DNA of 64,000 nucleotides, from NCBI GenBank assembly GCA_018340805.1, contig JACMZG010001908.1, forward strand, positions 47,190,026 to 47,254,025, given 5' to 3'. The notes below the pieces were generated by a model that saw only the letters and a list, made by a program, of their open reading frames with translations, did no database searches and was not told where the DNA came from. The translations under genes were made by a program, and so were the position numbers. This stretch comes from Microvelia longipes (Eukaryota; Arthropoda; Insecta; Hemiptera; Veliidae). Position 1 is the stretch's first letter; every line of letters begins with the position of its first letter. Below are positions 46,701 to 54,100 of the stretch, one piece after another.

Positions 46701-49325
46701 AACACTATCTAAGTAGTCAAACATTGATGTACCGTTAAAAACCCTTTATTCAAGAATACACTCTTTATGATCACATCATCAAATTCACTTATATTATTAA
46801 ATTATACATAAACCTAGAAGTTAATACTCCTGAAGCTCTCTTTTCTGAATAATTTAAATTCTGTGATTTATTTGCAATGCCTTTTTCTTTCTCTTTATTA
46901 CTTAAAATAAAACTTGATAATGTAATATCAAACAATATGTCACAGAACTTAACTCCCCGAACTCTTCTCCCCGAAACTTAAAATCTTCCCTCTCACGTAG
47001 TTCAATTTTTTTTTTTAATTATATTATGTCGATTTAAAATAAATTCTAAAATATTTACAAAAGGGAAAGGAGATAGGTTTCAGAAACCACAGGGGCCCCT
47101 TCACAAATTGCTATTTTAGTTAGACCGTCTTGCATCTTATATAGGGTTGCCAATCGTCCCGATACTGATACGTTTGTCCTCTTCAAATTTAAAAACCGAC
47201 TAAACGATGTCCAGATATTACATATTTTTAATAAATTTTTCATAAAATAAAAAATGTACAACAGTTTTTAGTCTATAATATTATAATTTAAAAAACAGCA
47301 ATTCTAAAGGAAGGAATTTATATTTTCAAAACCCAAATATATTTTCGATCATTTAATAGTTGTTTATGCACCAAGTGAGTAATGAATGTCATTATTTCCC
47401 TGAGCATTATGTTGGTTCTGAGGCAAAAGCCAAGGGAACCCAAAGAATTTAAATCATGAGGTGAAGCCGAGGGATTTATTTGTTTAACTCCTGAGGCGAA
47501 GACGAGGGAGTTATAGCTATTTACTCCGAGGCGAAGCCGAGGAGGGAAATTATGCGAGGGGAATAATGGCATTTTACTCCCAAGGTGCATACAAATTTAT
47601 CTCCAGACGTCCAACATTGAAAATAAAATAAGAATGTTTTTTCATTTCTTTTTTTAACTGAAAATTATCTTACCTTTATCAGAAGAAACTCGTCGTTAGG
47701 TGAATTTATACAAAAAATCTTCATCTTGAAAACGAATTCTTAAAAACATTCTCTTTCTTTGCAACATAACCTTCGTTTTTTTTCTTTTTAATAATGCTAT
47801 TTAGTGATGCATAGCTTTTGATAATTAACATTTTCTCTCACAAGCAAAGATAATTTGATCATTGAAAACAGCGAGCACAGACTTGACGCTTGTTTAGTTT
47901 TTCATTCATTATTAAAATAAACTAACAATGCATTTTTACTTACTTGTATATTATGATCATGACACCAACTTTTAAAATTGTTATATGCTTTGTCATATAA
48001 CTTTTTCGATTTTTTTGGTAAACAAGTTTTCTTTTACCAAGTTCGCTTAATATCAATGTCAGGAGTGTGTATGTTAAAAAGTTCGTCTATATCGCACACA
48101 ATATTATTGACTATTGAATATAAGAGCAGCTATAAGTAAATATTTAATCTAATTTATAAAAATTTTAAGACAGGTTAAACAGTTAAAGCTAAAGGTTTTC
48201 AACTAAAATTTGATTTAATATTTTTTTGTCAAAAAAAGCAATGAGTATGCAAATCTTAAAGTGATTTTAAAAAAAATCAGGATAGCCAACTTTAATTTTT
48301 TTTTACTTTTAAATAAAGAACTAGTTTTTATTTTTTTAAAATATTATCTTATATTATTATTAGCATTAAGTTCTACTTAAAATAAATGTTAATGTTATAT
48401 TCTTTTTTTTCATTCATCTTATCTTGTATATCTACCTTATTTATAGGTTATCTTAGTTTTTAAATAAAAAAATATTATATTTATCAGTTTGTCGATTATT
48501 AAGTTTAGTTGGCAACTGGTACTTTTTACTCCCTTGGGCGCGAAAAGTGATTCTTTACTCTCATAAATCTCTAGTCATTTTAATTTTGTATTTGAATACA
48601 GTTGGAGATACAGTTAATTTCAATTTTAGTTGGTTTTGTGAACAAGCTTGTGTTGGTAAGCGTTTTAGTCGAAGCGTTGACGATATGAAGAATTCGATTT
48701 CCTTTTGCTCTAAAATTTGTATATGCAACATGACTGTAATGTAATATTTATTGCTATGGCAATACCTATTAATTAATAAATAACAATTAAGTTGGCAATA
48801 AATATTAATTCTCTCTACTGGAGTAAAATCATTCTTTACAGCTAGTTGTAAATGTATAAATGTATATACCCCCTCCACCCGGCTTACCAGATTTGTCCTT
48901 CTCGATCTTGGCTGAAATCTGGCCACCCTAACTCTATACCCTCCCTATATCTGAAAGCTACCAGGTTCCTTTAGAGGAACATCAACAAGATGATGACCAT
49001 ATTAATATTTAAATAATAAATTATATCATATCATTAAATTATCTTTAGGTTAACTTTTTATGGCTTGATAATATGTAAAGAATTAGAATTTTTTAAGGAA
49101 CATGTGATTAAAAATAAATAGATTTTAGGTAGGATTACTACCTTTAAAAAAATAAAAAACCATATTTAATTATGAATCAAAATATTCAATTCAAGCATTG
49201 CCATTACAATTTACCAAATAATACAGTAAAACTTACTTCAAACTTCAGACAATAATGATAAAATAGCTAACCTCATATACTCCTCTAAATGGTAAAATTA
49301 TTGATGGCCTGACAGCAGCTAGACC
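10314..49325 (-). CDS. ClC-7-like chloride/proton exchange transporter, partial, middle assembled twice
   Basis: Minus-strand gene assembled from small exons with GT-AG borders and matching phases. In transcript order: 49272-49325, then A to H (best copies 27278-27476, 44155-44261, 23899-24042, 22225-22396, 18322-18453, 16310-16478, 14736-14904, 13368-13461, 29450-29622), then 10314-10499. This gives about 533 residues of ClC membrane core. Recognisable parts are SLDYE near the N-terminus, FLNGVNVP, GGKEGPLIH with the gating Glu, SLEEYACFW with the proton-path Glu, and ITAGMFVPNMMNGAALGRL. Both glutamates fit an exchanger, and similarity is closest to the lysosomal ClC-6/ClC-7 branch. GSGIP is replaced by GGGVF and the central Tyr by Phe. 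The initiator exon and CBS domains are missing. Because exons A-H occur twice, the span given is not a literal transcript. Confidence 0.88.
10897..10965. repeat. TA/TG microsatellite
   Basis: A run of TA dinucleotides is followed by a run of TG. The corresponding place in the right duplicate is not a clean repeat. Confidence 0.9.
11055..11217 (-). pseudogene. ClC exon H, left copy, frameshifted
   Basis: Same exon as 29450-29622 but with several 1- to few-base deletions (for example CGCCATG for CGCCCATG), so its frame is broken. It lies in the low-agreement end of the left duplicate, which suggests assembly error rather than decay. Confidence 0.8.
11800..11843 (-). ncRNA. hammerhead-ribozyme-like motif, left arm
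   Basis: Minus-strand order: AGGCA, CTGATGA, one extra T, GACCT-loop-AGGTC, GAA, AGCGCT, C, TGCTT. AGGCA/TGCTT closes stem I and GACCT/AGGTC forms stem II. AGCGCT is a perfect palindrome that could form stem III between two molecules. The extra T before stem II departs from the consensus. Confidence 0.55.
12316..12359 (+). ncRNA. hammerhead-ribozyme-like motif, right arm
   Basis: Same motif as in the left arm, in plus orientation: CTGATGA at 12321-12327, stem II 12329-12344, GAA at 12345-12347, palindromic AGCGCT at 12348-12353 and predicted cleavage after C12354. Confidence 0.55.
13368..13461 (-). CDS. ClC exon G, left copy
   Basis: 31 codons plus one base, acceptor TTGTAG, donor CCTG/GTATAG. 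It encodes KQCPEGQFSTMSMYALQQEE, corresponding to the luminal loop around the ClC-7 CADGEYNSMA segment. Confidence 0.85.
13946..14215. mobile_element. MITE with 33-bp terminal inverted repeats (left copy)
   Basis: The left end GGTAATGCTGTATAAAATAA is mirrored by TTATTTTATACATCATTACC at the right end, with one mismatch in that stretch. TAA flanks both sides, which would suit a PIF/Harbinger-type 3-bp target duplication. No reading frame. Confidence 0.65.
14736..14904 (-). CDS. ClC exon F, left copy (intact)
   Basis: One base plus 56 codons. Acceptor CCCAG, donor TATAAG/GTATTT. It encodes VLKVAEVVFWAVLMNALSIF and a Cys-containing luminal stretch. The right copy carries a net 2-base deletion. 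Confidence 0.87.
16310..16478 (-). CDS. ClC exon E, left copy
   Basis: 55 full codons with split codons at both ends. Acceptor TTTTCAG, donor GGAG/GTATGT. It encodes YYEFPMLVLIGIIAALLGSL, matching the ClC-7 helix EIPVFIAMGVVGGVLGA in place. Both copies have the same length. Confidence 0.88.
16726..17430. mobile_element. inverted-repeat transposon relic
   Basis: A segment containing GTTAGACCACTGTGTCCC and CCCCTACTGTATGAATTT lies on the minus strand at about 16726-16800 and on the plus strand at 17345-17430, with further weaker pairing toward the centre (ACAAGGTGAA and CTAGCG). This is the layout of a DNA transposon or foldback relic inside a ClC intron. No complete transposase is present. Confidence 0.5.
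17557..17715 (+). pseudogene. fragment resembling a hAT-derived (ZBED5/FAM200-like) transposase C-terminus
   Basis: The translation contains EQFWMHTLTEQPQLP followed by IKNLLHSVSTYLY. This has the spacing of the FW...P.L...K.LL...STYL block at the C-terminus of hAT-derived ZBED5/FAM200 proteins. Only this block survives. The coding segment runs into a 69-bp tandem repeat and stops. Assignment is from pattern memory only. Confidence 0.4.
17696..17965 (+). repeat. 69-bp tandem repeat, about four units, left copy
   Basis: The unit begins GCATAAAGAACTTATTGCAC and ends AAGAACAAAATT. 69 bp is 23 codons, so the array can stay open when unit length is exact. In this copy small deletions break the frame. 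Confidence 0.85.
18322..18453 (-). CDS. ClC exon D, left copy (intact)
   Basis: Two bases, 43 codons and one base. Acceptor TTTTTAG, donor CCCAG/GTATTT. It carries ATLMSLEEYACFWSGDL, aligned with ClC-7 GVLFSLEEGASFWN. The second Glu corresponds to the proton-path glutamate of exchangers. The right copy has a net 1-base deletion. Confidence 0.88.
18662..18711 (-). repeat. 5S-rRNA-like segment of a dispersed repeat
   Basis: On the minus strand it reads AAGCAACATCGAGCGATG, then TTAGTACCTAGATGGATGAC and AGCTGGGA. This follows the A-box, intermediate element and C-box of the 5S rRNA internal promoter. It sits beside an AAGCGAGTC module and an R1 repeat. Confidence 0.6.
18755..18842. repeat. imperfect palindrome
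   Basis: ATATGGTGTGTTCACAGTTT pairs with AAACTGTGAACACACCAT about 45 bp further on. It is a long inverted repeat that could fold, probably a MITE remnant. Confidence 0.6.
18886..19022 (+). repeat. tandem repeat of about 55 bp
   Basis: TTTATCACATAAACAGATAC recurs three times with ATCCGTATGGAAACAA between units. The right duplicate shows the same array with different unit trimming. Confidence 0.7.
19085..19280 (+). repeat. dispersed repeat, family R1, copy b
   Basis: It has the GCTCAGTCATTTAATGACGG block, then TTAATGACGTC, CTAGCATAACACACTAAGAG and GATGATAACAGACACACAC, in the same order as the other R1 copies. Confidence 0.65.
19408..19439. repeat. 12-bp stem hairpin in ClC intron
   Basis: TGTTTATAGTTT and AAACTATAAACA are perfectly complementary around an 8-base loop. 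The duplicate is at about 37863-37894. Confidence 0.7.
20420..20900 (-). pseudogene. LINE ORF2 C-terminal fragment (left copy)
   Basis: Read on the minus strand over shifting frames, it shows YNKYALLIERVQHKFLRACA, then DLTILHRIANNKIVCSDLL, SFRIPTHRTR and LPILRMQRLAN. This is the arrangement at the C-terminus of Jockey/CR1-type LINE reverse transcriptases (VQ.KFLR, then FR.P.R.TR, then R...N). The AT-rich sequence left of it (19.7-20.4 kb) may be its 3' tail. Confidence 0.65.
21060..21225 (+). repeat. R1 tail with GCGAAGCGAG module, copy c
   Basis: CGCGAGCGAAGCGAGTCCC is followed by CTTCGGATTTTCGCTAACAC and a tail ending in GAGAGAAAGTAAAAAT, matching the right part of R1 copy d near 27.2 kb. 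Confidence 0.55.
21346..21389 (+). repeat. 5S-rRNA-like segment
   Basis: AAGCACCATCCAGCGAGG, then TCAGTGCCTGGATGATCGC and TGGGAG align with the segment at 26604-26653 and with the 5S internal promoter, with a 4-base loss in the C-box. Confidence 0.5.
22121..22161 (-). repeat. 5S-rRNA-like segment
   Basis: On the minus strand it contains GCAGTACTTGGATGGGTGAC, the strongest match in the window to the 5S C-box region. It lies 64 bp from the end of ClC exon C2. Confidence 0.5.
22225..22396 (-). CDS. ClC exon C2, left copy (intact)
   Basis: 57 codons plus one base. Acceptor TTCCAG, donor GTGG/GTAAAT. It starts EGPLIHMGGIVAACLP, whose Glu is the gating glutamate of the GKEGP motif completed by the upstream exon. 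It ends DRRDFTAAGVAAGLSAAF, where ClC-7 has KRDFVSAGAAAGVSAAF. Confidence 0.9.
23899..24042 (-). CDS. ClC exon C1, left copy
   Basis: 48 codons in phase 0. Acceptor TTAACAG, donor GGCAAG/GTACTT. It begins PAASGGGVFGIMGFLNGVNV where ClC-7 has [20 protein letters not shown]. The chloride-binding GSGIP box is therefore GGGVF. It ends FPGGK, which joins EGPL to give GKEGP. Both duplicates agree in this exon. Confidence 0.9.
25321..25353. repeat. poly-T tract
   Basis: About 33 T residues. It is present at a similar length in the right duplicate (about 43739-43772). It may be the tail of a minus-strand retroposed insertion. Confidence 0.8.
25736..25844 (-). pseudogene. ClC exon B, left copy, frameshifted
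   Basis: Same exon as 44155-44261 but two bases longer through several single-base differences, so the frame is broken. The sequence still shows the donor TAGAG/GTAAAA. Confidence 0.8.
25943..26131 (-). pseudogene. LINE reverse transcriptase fragment (left copy)
   Basis: The translation FPKPSKPAHLPSSCRPIS matches the start of non-LTR reverse transcriptase (usually I.KPGK....SYRPISLL). The following region corresponds to the NHQFGFR block. Frames shift repeatedly. It is a dead Jockey-like LINE piece inside a ClC intron. Confidence 0.7.
26604..26653 (-). repeat. 5S-rRNA-like segment
   Basis: On the minus strand, AAGCAGCATCGAGCGTG, then TTCAGTGCCTGGATGGGTGA and CCGCTGGGG match the 5S rRNA internal promoter in order and spacing. 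The repeat continues with GAGGACGAGCGAAGCAAGTC, and an R1 copy lies on the other side. Confidence 0.65.
26948..27238 (+). repeat. dispersed repeat, family R1, copy d
   Basis: It has the GCTGAGTCATTATAGCGGG block, TTAATGACGTCATAAAAAAT, CGCTAGCATAAATACACTGG, GATGATAACAGACACACAC, and a tail with GGTTTCGGATTTTTTCGC. It ends about 40 bp from the donor of ClC exon A. Confidence 0.7.
27278..27476 (-). CDS. ClC exon A, left copy (intact)
   Basis: 66 codons plus one base. Acceptor TGTTACAG, donor CAAC/GTATCC. It encodes SLDYEIIENETVKINEKARG, then a first membrane helix and VAEIACLKNTYLRQ. ClC-7 has ESLDYD..EN at the same place. The right copy is frameshifted. Confidence 0.87.
28123..29000. other. assembly gap (878 Ns)
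   Basis: A run of N separates the two copies of the large duplication. The left copy runs into the gap and the right copy starts just after it. Confidence 1.
29450..29622 (-). CDS. ClC exon H, right copy (intact)
   Basis: Two bases plus 57 codons. Acceptor TTTTAG, donor AAAAAT/GTAGGT. It encodes FFGGSKITAGMFVPNMMNGA and ALGRLIAL, matching ClC-7 [21 protein letters not shown]. This is the intact version of 11055-11217. Confidence 0.88.
30230..30273 (-). ncRNA. hammerhead-ribozyme-like motif, left arm of right copy
   Basis: Identical core to 11800-11843. Confidence 0.55.
30781..30824 (+). ncRNA. hammerhead-ribozyme-like motif, right arm of right copy
   Basis: Identical core to 12316-12359. 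Confidence 0.55.
31832..31925 (-). CDS. ClC exon G, right copy
   Basis: Same 94-base length and splice borders as 13368-13461. Confidence 0.85.
32409..32678. mobile_element. MITE (right copy of 13946-14215)
   Basis: Same inverted ends GGTAATGCTG and CATTACC with small indels inside. Confidence 0.6.
33199..33365 (-). pseudogene. ClC exon F, right copy, frameshifted
   Basis: Two bases shorter than the intact left copy. TTATAATC has become TTAAATC near the donor and one A is missing from CCAAATTC. Confidence 0.82.
34772..34940 (-). CDS. ClC exon E, right copy
   Basis: Same length (169 bases) and splice borders as 16310-16478. Confidence 0.87.
36154..36424 (+). repeat. 69-bp tandem repeat, about four units, right copy
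   Basis: Units here keep exact 69-bp spacing, so a plus-strand frame stays open from 36221 to 36460 and encodes a 23-residue repeat containing ELIALRINISILNGF. It is probably an amplified transposon fragment rather than a gene. Confidence 0.85.
36783..36913 (-). pseudogene. ClC exon D, right copy, frameshifted
   Basis: Net one base shorter than 18322-18453 owing to changes in A runs, which breaks the frame. Confidence 0.82.
37131..37180 (-). repeat. 5S-rRNA-like segment (right copy)
   Basis: Duplicate of 18662-18711. Confidence 0.58.
37545..37735 (+). repeat. dispersed repeat, family R1 (right copy of copy b)
   Basis: Duplicate of 19085-19280. Confidence 0.6.
38890..39350 (-). pseudogene. 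LINE ORF2 C-terminal fragment (right copy)
   Basis: Duplicate of 20420-20900, with further small indels. Confidence 0.6.
39814..39856 (+). repeat. 5S-rRNA-like segment (right copy)
   Basis: Duplicate of 21346-21389. Confidence 0.48.
40586..40626 (-). repeat. 5S-rRNA-like segment (right copy)
   Basis: Duplicate of 22121-22161. Confidence 0.48.
40691..40864 (-). pseudogene. ClC exon C2, right copy, frameshifted
   Basis: It carries extra bases relative to 22225-22396: an extra A in a run, an extra C in CCTGCCTC, and a fourth C at the donor. The frame is broken. Confidence 0.82.
42326..42469 (-). CDS. ClC exon C1, right copy
   Basis: Same 48-codon exon as 23899-24042, again with GGGVF in place of GSGIP. 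Confidence 0.89.
44155..44261 (-). CDS. ClC exon B, right copy (intact)
   Basis: Two bases plus 35 codons. Donor ATAGAG/GTAAAA. The acceptor is taken as AAATAG, which gives the right phase with exon A. It encodes FWATLINGFIAFIGSFIVVF followed by IE, matching ClC-7 [21 protein letters not shown]. It joins exon C1 to give IEPAASGGG. Confidence 0.85.
44360..44545 (-). pseudogene. LINE reverse transcriptase fragment (right copy)
   Basis: Duplicate of 25943-26131. Here the frame runs further, to NHQFGFRPPHP, supporting the non-LTR reverse transcriptase call. Confidence 0.72.
45014..45063 (-). repeat. 5S-rRNA-like segment (right copy)
   Basis: Duplicate of 26604-26653. Confidence 0.62.
45350..45648 (+). 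repeat. dispersed repeat, family R1 (right copy of copy d)
   Basis: Duplicate of 26948-27238. Confidence 0.62.
45686..45888 (-). pseudogene. ClC exon A, right copy, frameshifted
   Basis: It carries several indels relative to 27278-27476, for example an extra GC in ACTGCGCGCAATG and an altered CCTGGGTCTACTC, so the frame is broken. Splice borders are kept. Confidence 0.82.
46551..49271. other. ClC intron between the upstream exon and exon A, unique sequence
   Basis: AT-rich single-copy sequence right of the duplication. It contains a small GC-richer cluster (47.44-47.56 kb). No coding exon is supported. Confidence 0.5.
47444..47560 (+). repeat. short degenerate repeat with GAGGCGAAGCCGAG
   Basis: GAGGTGAAGCCGAGGGA, GAGGCGAAGACGAGGGAG and GAGGCGAAGCCGAGGAGG occur about 45 bp apart, each preceded by a variant of ACTCC or ATCAT. 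This is GC-rich against its AT-rich setting. Confidence 0.7.
49272..49325 (-). CDS. ClC upstream exon (18 codons)
   Basis: A 54-base open segment between an acceptor TTTTTTAG and a donor GAG/GTTAGC, phase 0 on both sides. It encodes GLAAVRPSIILPFRGVYE. ClC-7 proteins have YESLDYD here, so the join YE-SLDYE to exon A is natural. It is short, so confidence is moderate. It occurs only to the right of the duplication. Confidence 0.65.
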
Positions 49326-49375
49326 CTAAAAAAATTTTACATTTATAAGTTTACACTCAGTTGAAAAACTAGATT

Positions 49376-49633
49376 AACAACTGTGCAACAAACCCAACTA
49401 ACAACTGTGCGACAAACAAAACTAACAACTGTTCGTAAAAAAACTAACAACTATGTGATAAACAAAAATAACAACTGTGCGACAAACAAAACTAACAACT
49501 GTGTGGCAAACAATACAATCTACTGTCTGACAAACATAACTAAGAACTGTGTGACAAACAAAACCAACAACTGTGCGACAAACAAAACTATCCACTGTGT
49601 GAAAAACAAAACTAACAACTGTGACAAACAATA
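49376..49633 (+). repeat. 24-bp minisatellite, about 10 units
   Basis: The unit is AACAACTGTGCGACAAACAA plus AACT with point variation. As 24 is a multiple of three, frames stay open through it on both strands. It lies 50 bp from the ClC upstream exon. Confidence 0.9.
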
Positions 49634-50621
49634 CCTCTTTGTTAAATATCTGACTGGCAGTTGCATTGATCTTCTTATGTCTAAATATAATATTGTAAAA
49701 ACGAGATAAAGGTGAAGTTATGCAAGTACAGTCACAAAAATCTTGAAATGTTATCATGTTTCCTTTTAGAATAGCATCATCTGATCATCAGCTTCTTCAG
49801 AGACGATTACAACAAAGAATTTTCAACTTTATATTACATCACATTATAAGAAATAAAGATAAACAATGTGACATGTTATTGATAAATATGTCACTGAATT
49901 GGTTCCTGTTACTACAAAATATACGTATTTAAAGCTAATAAATTTCATCACACTAATAAGAAAATTTAATTGTAGAGCCCCCTTTTTATAAAAAAAAACT
50001 GAAGTGTGTAAGGCTAATCAAAGTAAGAGTATAACATGGCATTGAATACTATTTACAAAGTGGAATGCAAAGGACTGCACTGTCATCGGTCCAAATCTCA
50101 ACATGATGACTTCTACATAACAACCATGGAAGCCAATTTCTACCCTATAAGATTATTAAAGACAGAGATTAGCATTTTCCATCCATACACAATAACGATA
50201 TGGTACGGCACCAACAAATGTTTAGAAATTGTGGAAATAAATGCTCACAAGAAAAACTGACTTGGATTATTATTTTTCAAAGGATATCTGTAGACAAAGA
50301 ATAATTAATTTGTACAAGGACTCACTCCTCCCCCTTATTTATTGTTATAAGGCCCGGTCGAATACAGAAATATTTTGTGTTTGTTAACATTGACGTCTAA
50401 CAGTAGTTATGTATGAACGAAGATAGATTAAAAATAAATCGTTGAGTGAATGTAAATACTCTTTGAGATTAACCAAAAGAGCGTGCAGATTACGGAAATA
50501 GGCTTCACTTATCACAAATCCGGCTAACTACTGAAAATTTTGAAAAAAAATTTAAAAAAAGTTTGTTGGTGATCCAACGTTCTAGATATTCGACCGCGCC
50601 TTATACTGTACCACATAGAAA

Positions 50622-50750
50622 TAATCAGTTGACAGTGTGAGAAAATAATGCAAGGGAACCAATGAGGTTAGTGCTGAATGTTAAACCACGCCCATAATTT
50701 CATATCCTCATAGGTTCCTCAACACTCCTTTCTCATACTGTTGACTGATC
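50622..50750. mobile_element. MITE family A, copy 1
   Basis: The ends are inverted: ATCAGTTGACAGTGTGAGAA at the left and, complemented, ATCAGTCAACAGTATGAGAA at the right. Total about 125-130 bp with no reading frame. A second copy is at 54101-54241 and a partial one at about 59727-59825. Confidence 0.75.
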
Positions 50751-51940
50751 ATAACCATGTGCACACTATAAATAGATAAACAAGAGATGATATTAAAGAA
50801 TGAGCTTACTATATCATTTAATATTACTGAGTTTTGCAAAACATGAATAGTTCATACAATATAATAGCACAGAGTGAGTTCAAGCTCATTTGATGCCCTG
50901 ATGAGTTAGATATAATGAAACAGAATGGAACATGACATTATGTCGAGCCATTATAAAGGAAACATGTAAAATGATGGAACAGTCCCCAGAGGTAGAATAG
51001 CAATTTGCTAGTGACATTTCATACATGTCTCTCGCACAACTGTATTGAATAAGATAGAAACAAATATTTAATTTGACTTTCATTGATCTCAACTACATAT
51101 TTGATGATTATTTTTTTTATAAAATAATACTAATATAGGAAAATTAAATAACCTCTATTAAACTTAATTTAAAGGATGTCATTAGTAAATTTAGTGTATT
51201 GCAGGTAGGAGGAGCATAATGCCAAAATTATTACAAAAAAGAAGCACTGGGATAACATTGGAGTTTAAAAATATTGGAAATCCCATACAGTTTGTCTTTC
51301 TGTCTCTTAATGCCTATCACCAGCTATCATGTTAAAATGCTGATATACATGTATTTTAGGATTTATTAATTTTTACATGAGAAAAGAAAAAAAATTAAAT
51401 ACTTAAAAAAATAAAGAACTAATAGTCGGCAAAATATGCTTATAACCTAAAGTTAAAAAGGATAAATAGGGGTCAATAATTGTCTAAGAGCGTTAGGGAA
51501 GAAGTTGAAGAGTTTATACCATAATCAGGATAGGATCACTAATTATAATATAAATTCCTCTATGGATAGGATAAGATCTATCTGTAACATTTAAGATCCT
51601 TAATTATGGATCAGTTATTAAATTCAGCCCATAGTCACCGGTACTTTCTGCGGTATATCTATTTCACTTCGTAACCACATTTAAAAAGGAAAACAAGAAA
51701 ATGAGTACCTGGTTAGTTTAATCTTCAAGACTCCATTCTAATTTGACTTACATAAATTTTGAGGGGAAAAATTGAAATAAAAAATAACTAAAGAAAAATC
51801 AAATATTTAATTAAGTGTAAATAAAATTAAATATACATATAAATATTTTTTATTATTCTATGAATATAATCAGTATCAACACAGTTACTCATAGAATTAT
51901 TTTAAATAAAAACTTTGAAAGTTTTGAAGTTGTGGAAGTT

Positions 51941-52217
51941 GAACACATGCTTCAGGTTGAATACAATACAGTAAAGAACAGAAGAACACATGCTTCAGGT
52001 AGCACATGAATACGATACAGAAGAACACATGCTCAGGTAGCACATGAATACGATACAATAAATTAACAGAAGAACACATGCTTCAGGTAGCACATGAATA
52101 CGATACAGTAAATGAACAGAAGAACACATGCTTCAGGTAGCACATGAATACAATACAGTAAATGAACAAAAACACATGCTTCAGGTAGCACATGAATACA
52201 ATACAGTAAATGAACAA
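51941..52217 (+). repeat. 50-bp minisatellite, six units
   Basis: The unit begins GAACACATGCTTCAGGTAGC and ends ATGAACAGAA. The first two units carry internal deletions. Confidence 0.92.
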
Positions 52218-53114
52218 AGTAATATACAACTATTAGTTTATTTGTCATAAATTTAATACTTATGTTCAAATTCAACAATTTTGATCTAAGCTCACTTTTT
52301 AACTTAAAATTTATATTGCCGGAAATTTGTATGCAAGTTTCAAACCGCAACTTCAAACCAAAAAAGTTTAGACTAAAGGACCTGATTGTGACATTTTTTC
52401 CCAGAACTAAAGAAATATTTAAACCAAGTAGGGAAACATATACTATAGTCTAATTTAGTTAACATTTTGTCCACCAGGGAGTTGGCTCAAATTTTGCTAT
52501 GTGCACAGTCATATTATTTTACCTTTGTAAATTCTAACAAACTATTGACAATGCACATAATTTTTGTCTTTAACAAAATTTCTTTTTACATTTTTTGTCT
52601 AAAATATTTATAATTTGAATAAAAAGATATTTTTTCACATCCGATTGAAGTTTAACTGATTCCTTAAATACTAGGTTTGTCTCAATTACTTGAAATGAGT
52701 AACTTATGCAACACTTTAAATTGGTGTGTTAGAATATATCTTAGTCTAAACAGTACTTCATTTTTATTTTTGCAAATGATGTATTTTCCCTCTAAAAAAT
52801 TATAGTTCTGGGTAATTCAATCAATTTTAACCTAAAAGTTTTTTTAATAACCATAGTCATCATAAGTTAAAGTGGTATTTAAGGCAATATAAACTTTCGC
52901 TTGTATTTTTTAAAATTTTAGTTCTTTTCAATATAGATCATCCTTTCCAGAATTAAGTAAAAATGTTTGAAATCAGCATATTGAAGTACAAAAACAAACT
53001 CAATTAAAACTCACCTTATGTTACCAATATTTGCGAACCATATAGTAGTAGTATATGTGTAAAAAATGTCAGCCCAATCTAAACTTGTTTAAACTAATTT
53101 GTGATTTTTTGAAA

Positions 53115-53300
53115 TGTTTGTGGGGTCATTATTGTAGATTAATGACGTCACAAACGATAGGGTTTCATTTGGATCGGAGAAAGCGTTCGAAAGTTACCAT
53201 GTCCCATAGAAACGTCTAGGACACACAAAATTCGAACATACATACCATAAATACACACACACACACACACACATATACAGGACATACAGCTCTTAAAAAC
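53115..53300 (+). repeat. dispersed repeat, family R1, divergent copy e, with CA microsatellite
   Basis: GGGGTCATTATTGTAGATTA and ATGACGTCACAAA, then a CATAAATACACACACAC run, match the order of blocks in R1, although the middle is diverged. Confidence 0.45.
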
Positions 53301-54100
53301 TCACTAAAATATAAGTGAGTTAACTAAAGAAATGAAAACCAATATTAAGCTTAAGGAAGTATTGATTGTTATATGATTCAACTAAAGCATAGCATTGGTA
53401 TTCAGGTCTTAGCTTGGTTTTAGAGTAATTTGCTAGTTATCTTTGATAAGCACATTTCTTGTAAACACGCTAGCTATGCTCCTGTAACTTATTGGCAGAG
53501 AAGCCTTGTTTCATTATTGGCAGCTTGTTTTATATTCCATTACTACACAGCTATTGCTATATTATTTTTTAAATAAATCTCAGCAATGTTTTCTTAATAG
53601 TTAATTTTATCAAATGTTACTAAAATATTAGATTAATAAAATTAATTTATTTCAAACTAAAGGTTAAAAGTCACGATACAGGTCAATGAAAAAGTATACT
53701 AATTATTTATCTATTTAGTTATATTATTTACATGCTGATAAATATTACAATGTGCGTTTTTGATAATAATATATAATTTATTTATTAATTTATTTTATAT
53801 AATATAATAATAATAATTACTCTCTTTGAAAAAATAATTAATAACCATATAAAAAAATTTGTAACAACATTAATATATCAACTATAAATAATAATCATTA
53901 AATACTATTTTTTAAAAGCAATTCCTATATAAAATTACAAAGCTTTTTTTAAGTTTCACATGTTATTTCAAATATACATCATTTGTTTTTTTTTATTATT
54001 ATGCAAGGCATAGAAAACTAACTGAAAGATGATTGAAAACACAAGTTGGAGATATTCCTTTTAGAACAGGATATATTTAGACTACAGTGTAACACACGGC

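Noticed and set aside
48561..48926. 121-codon minus-strand frame
   Set aside because: Composition is ordinary for the AT-rich intron, it has no motif, and it lies inside the ClC intron.
49376..49633. CRISPR-like array
   Set aside because: Units are contiguous with no spacers, in a eukaryotic context, so it is a minisatellite.
49422..49757. 111-residue minus-strand frame with Cys/His/Val repeats
   Set aside because: It is produced by the 24-bp minisatellite, whose period is a multiple of three, and is not a zinc-finger gene.
50036..50260. 74-codon plus-strand frame with an ATG
   Set aside because: No recognisable domain, no splice context and no second copy. It could be real but I cannot support it.
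51897..52356. Cys-rich repeated minus-strand frames
   Set aside because: They come from the 50-bp minisatellite. The period shifts the frame and no gene structure is present.
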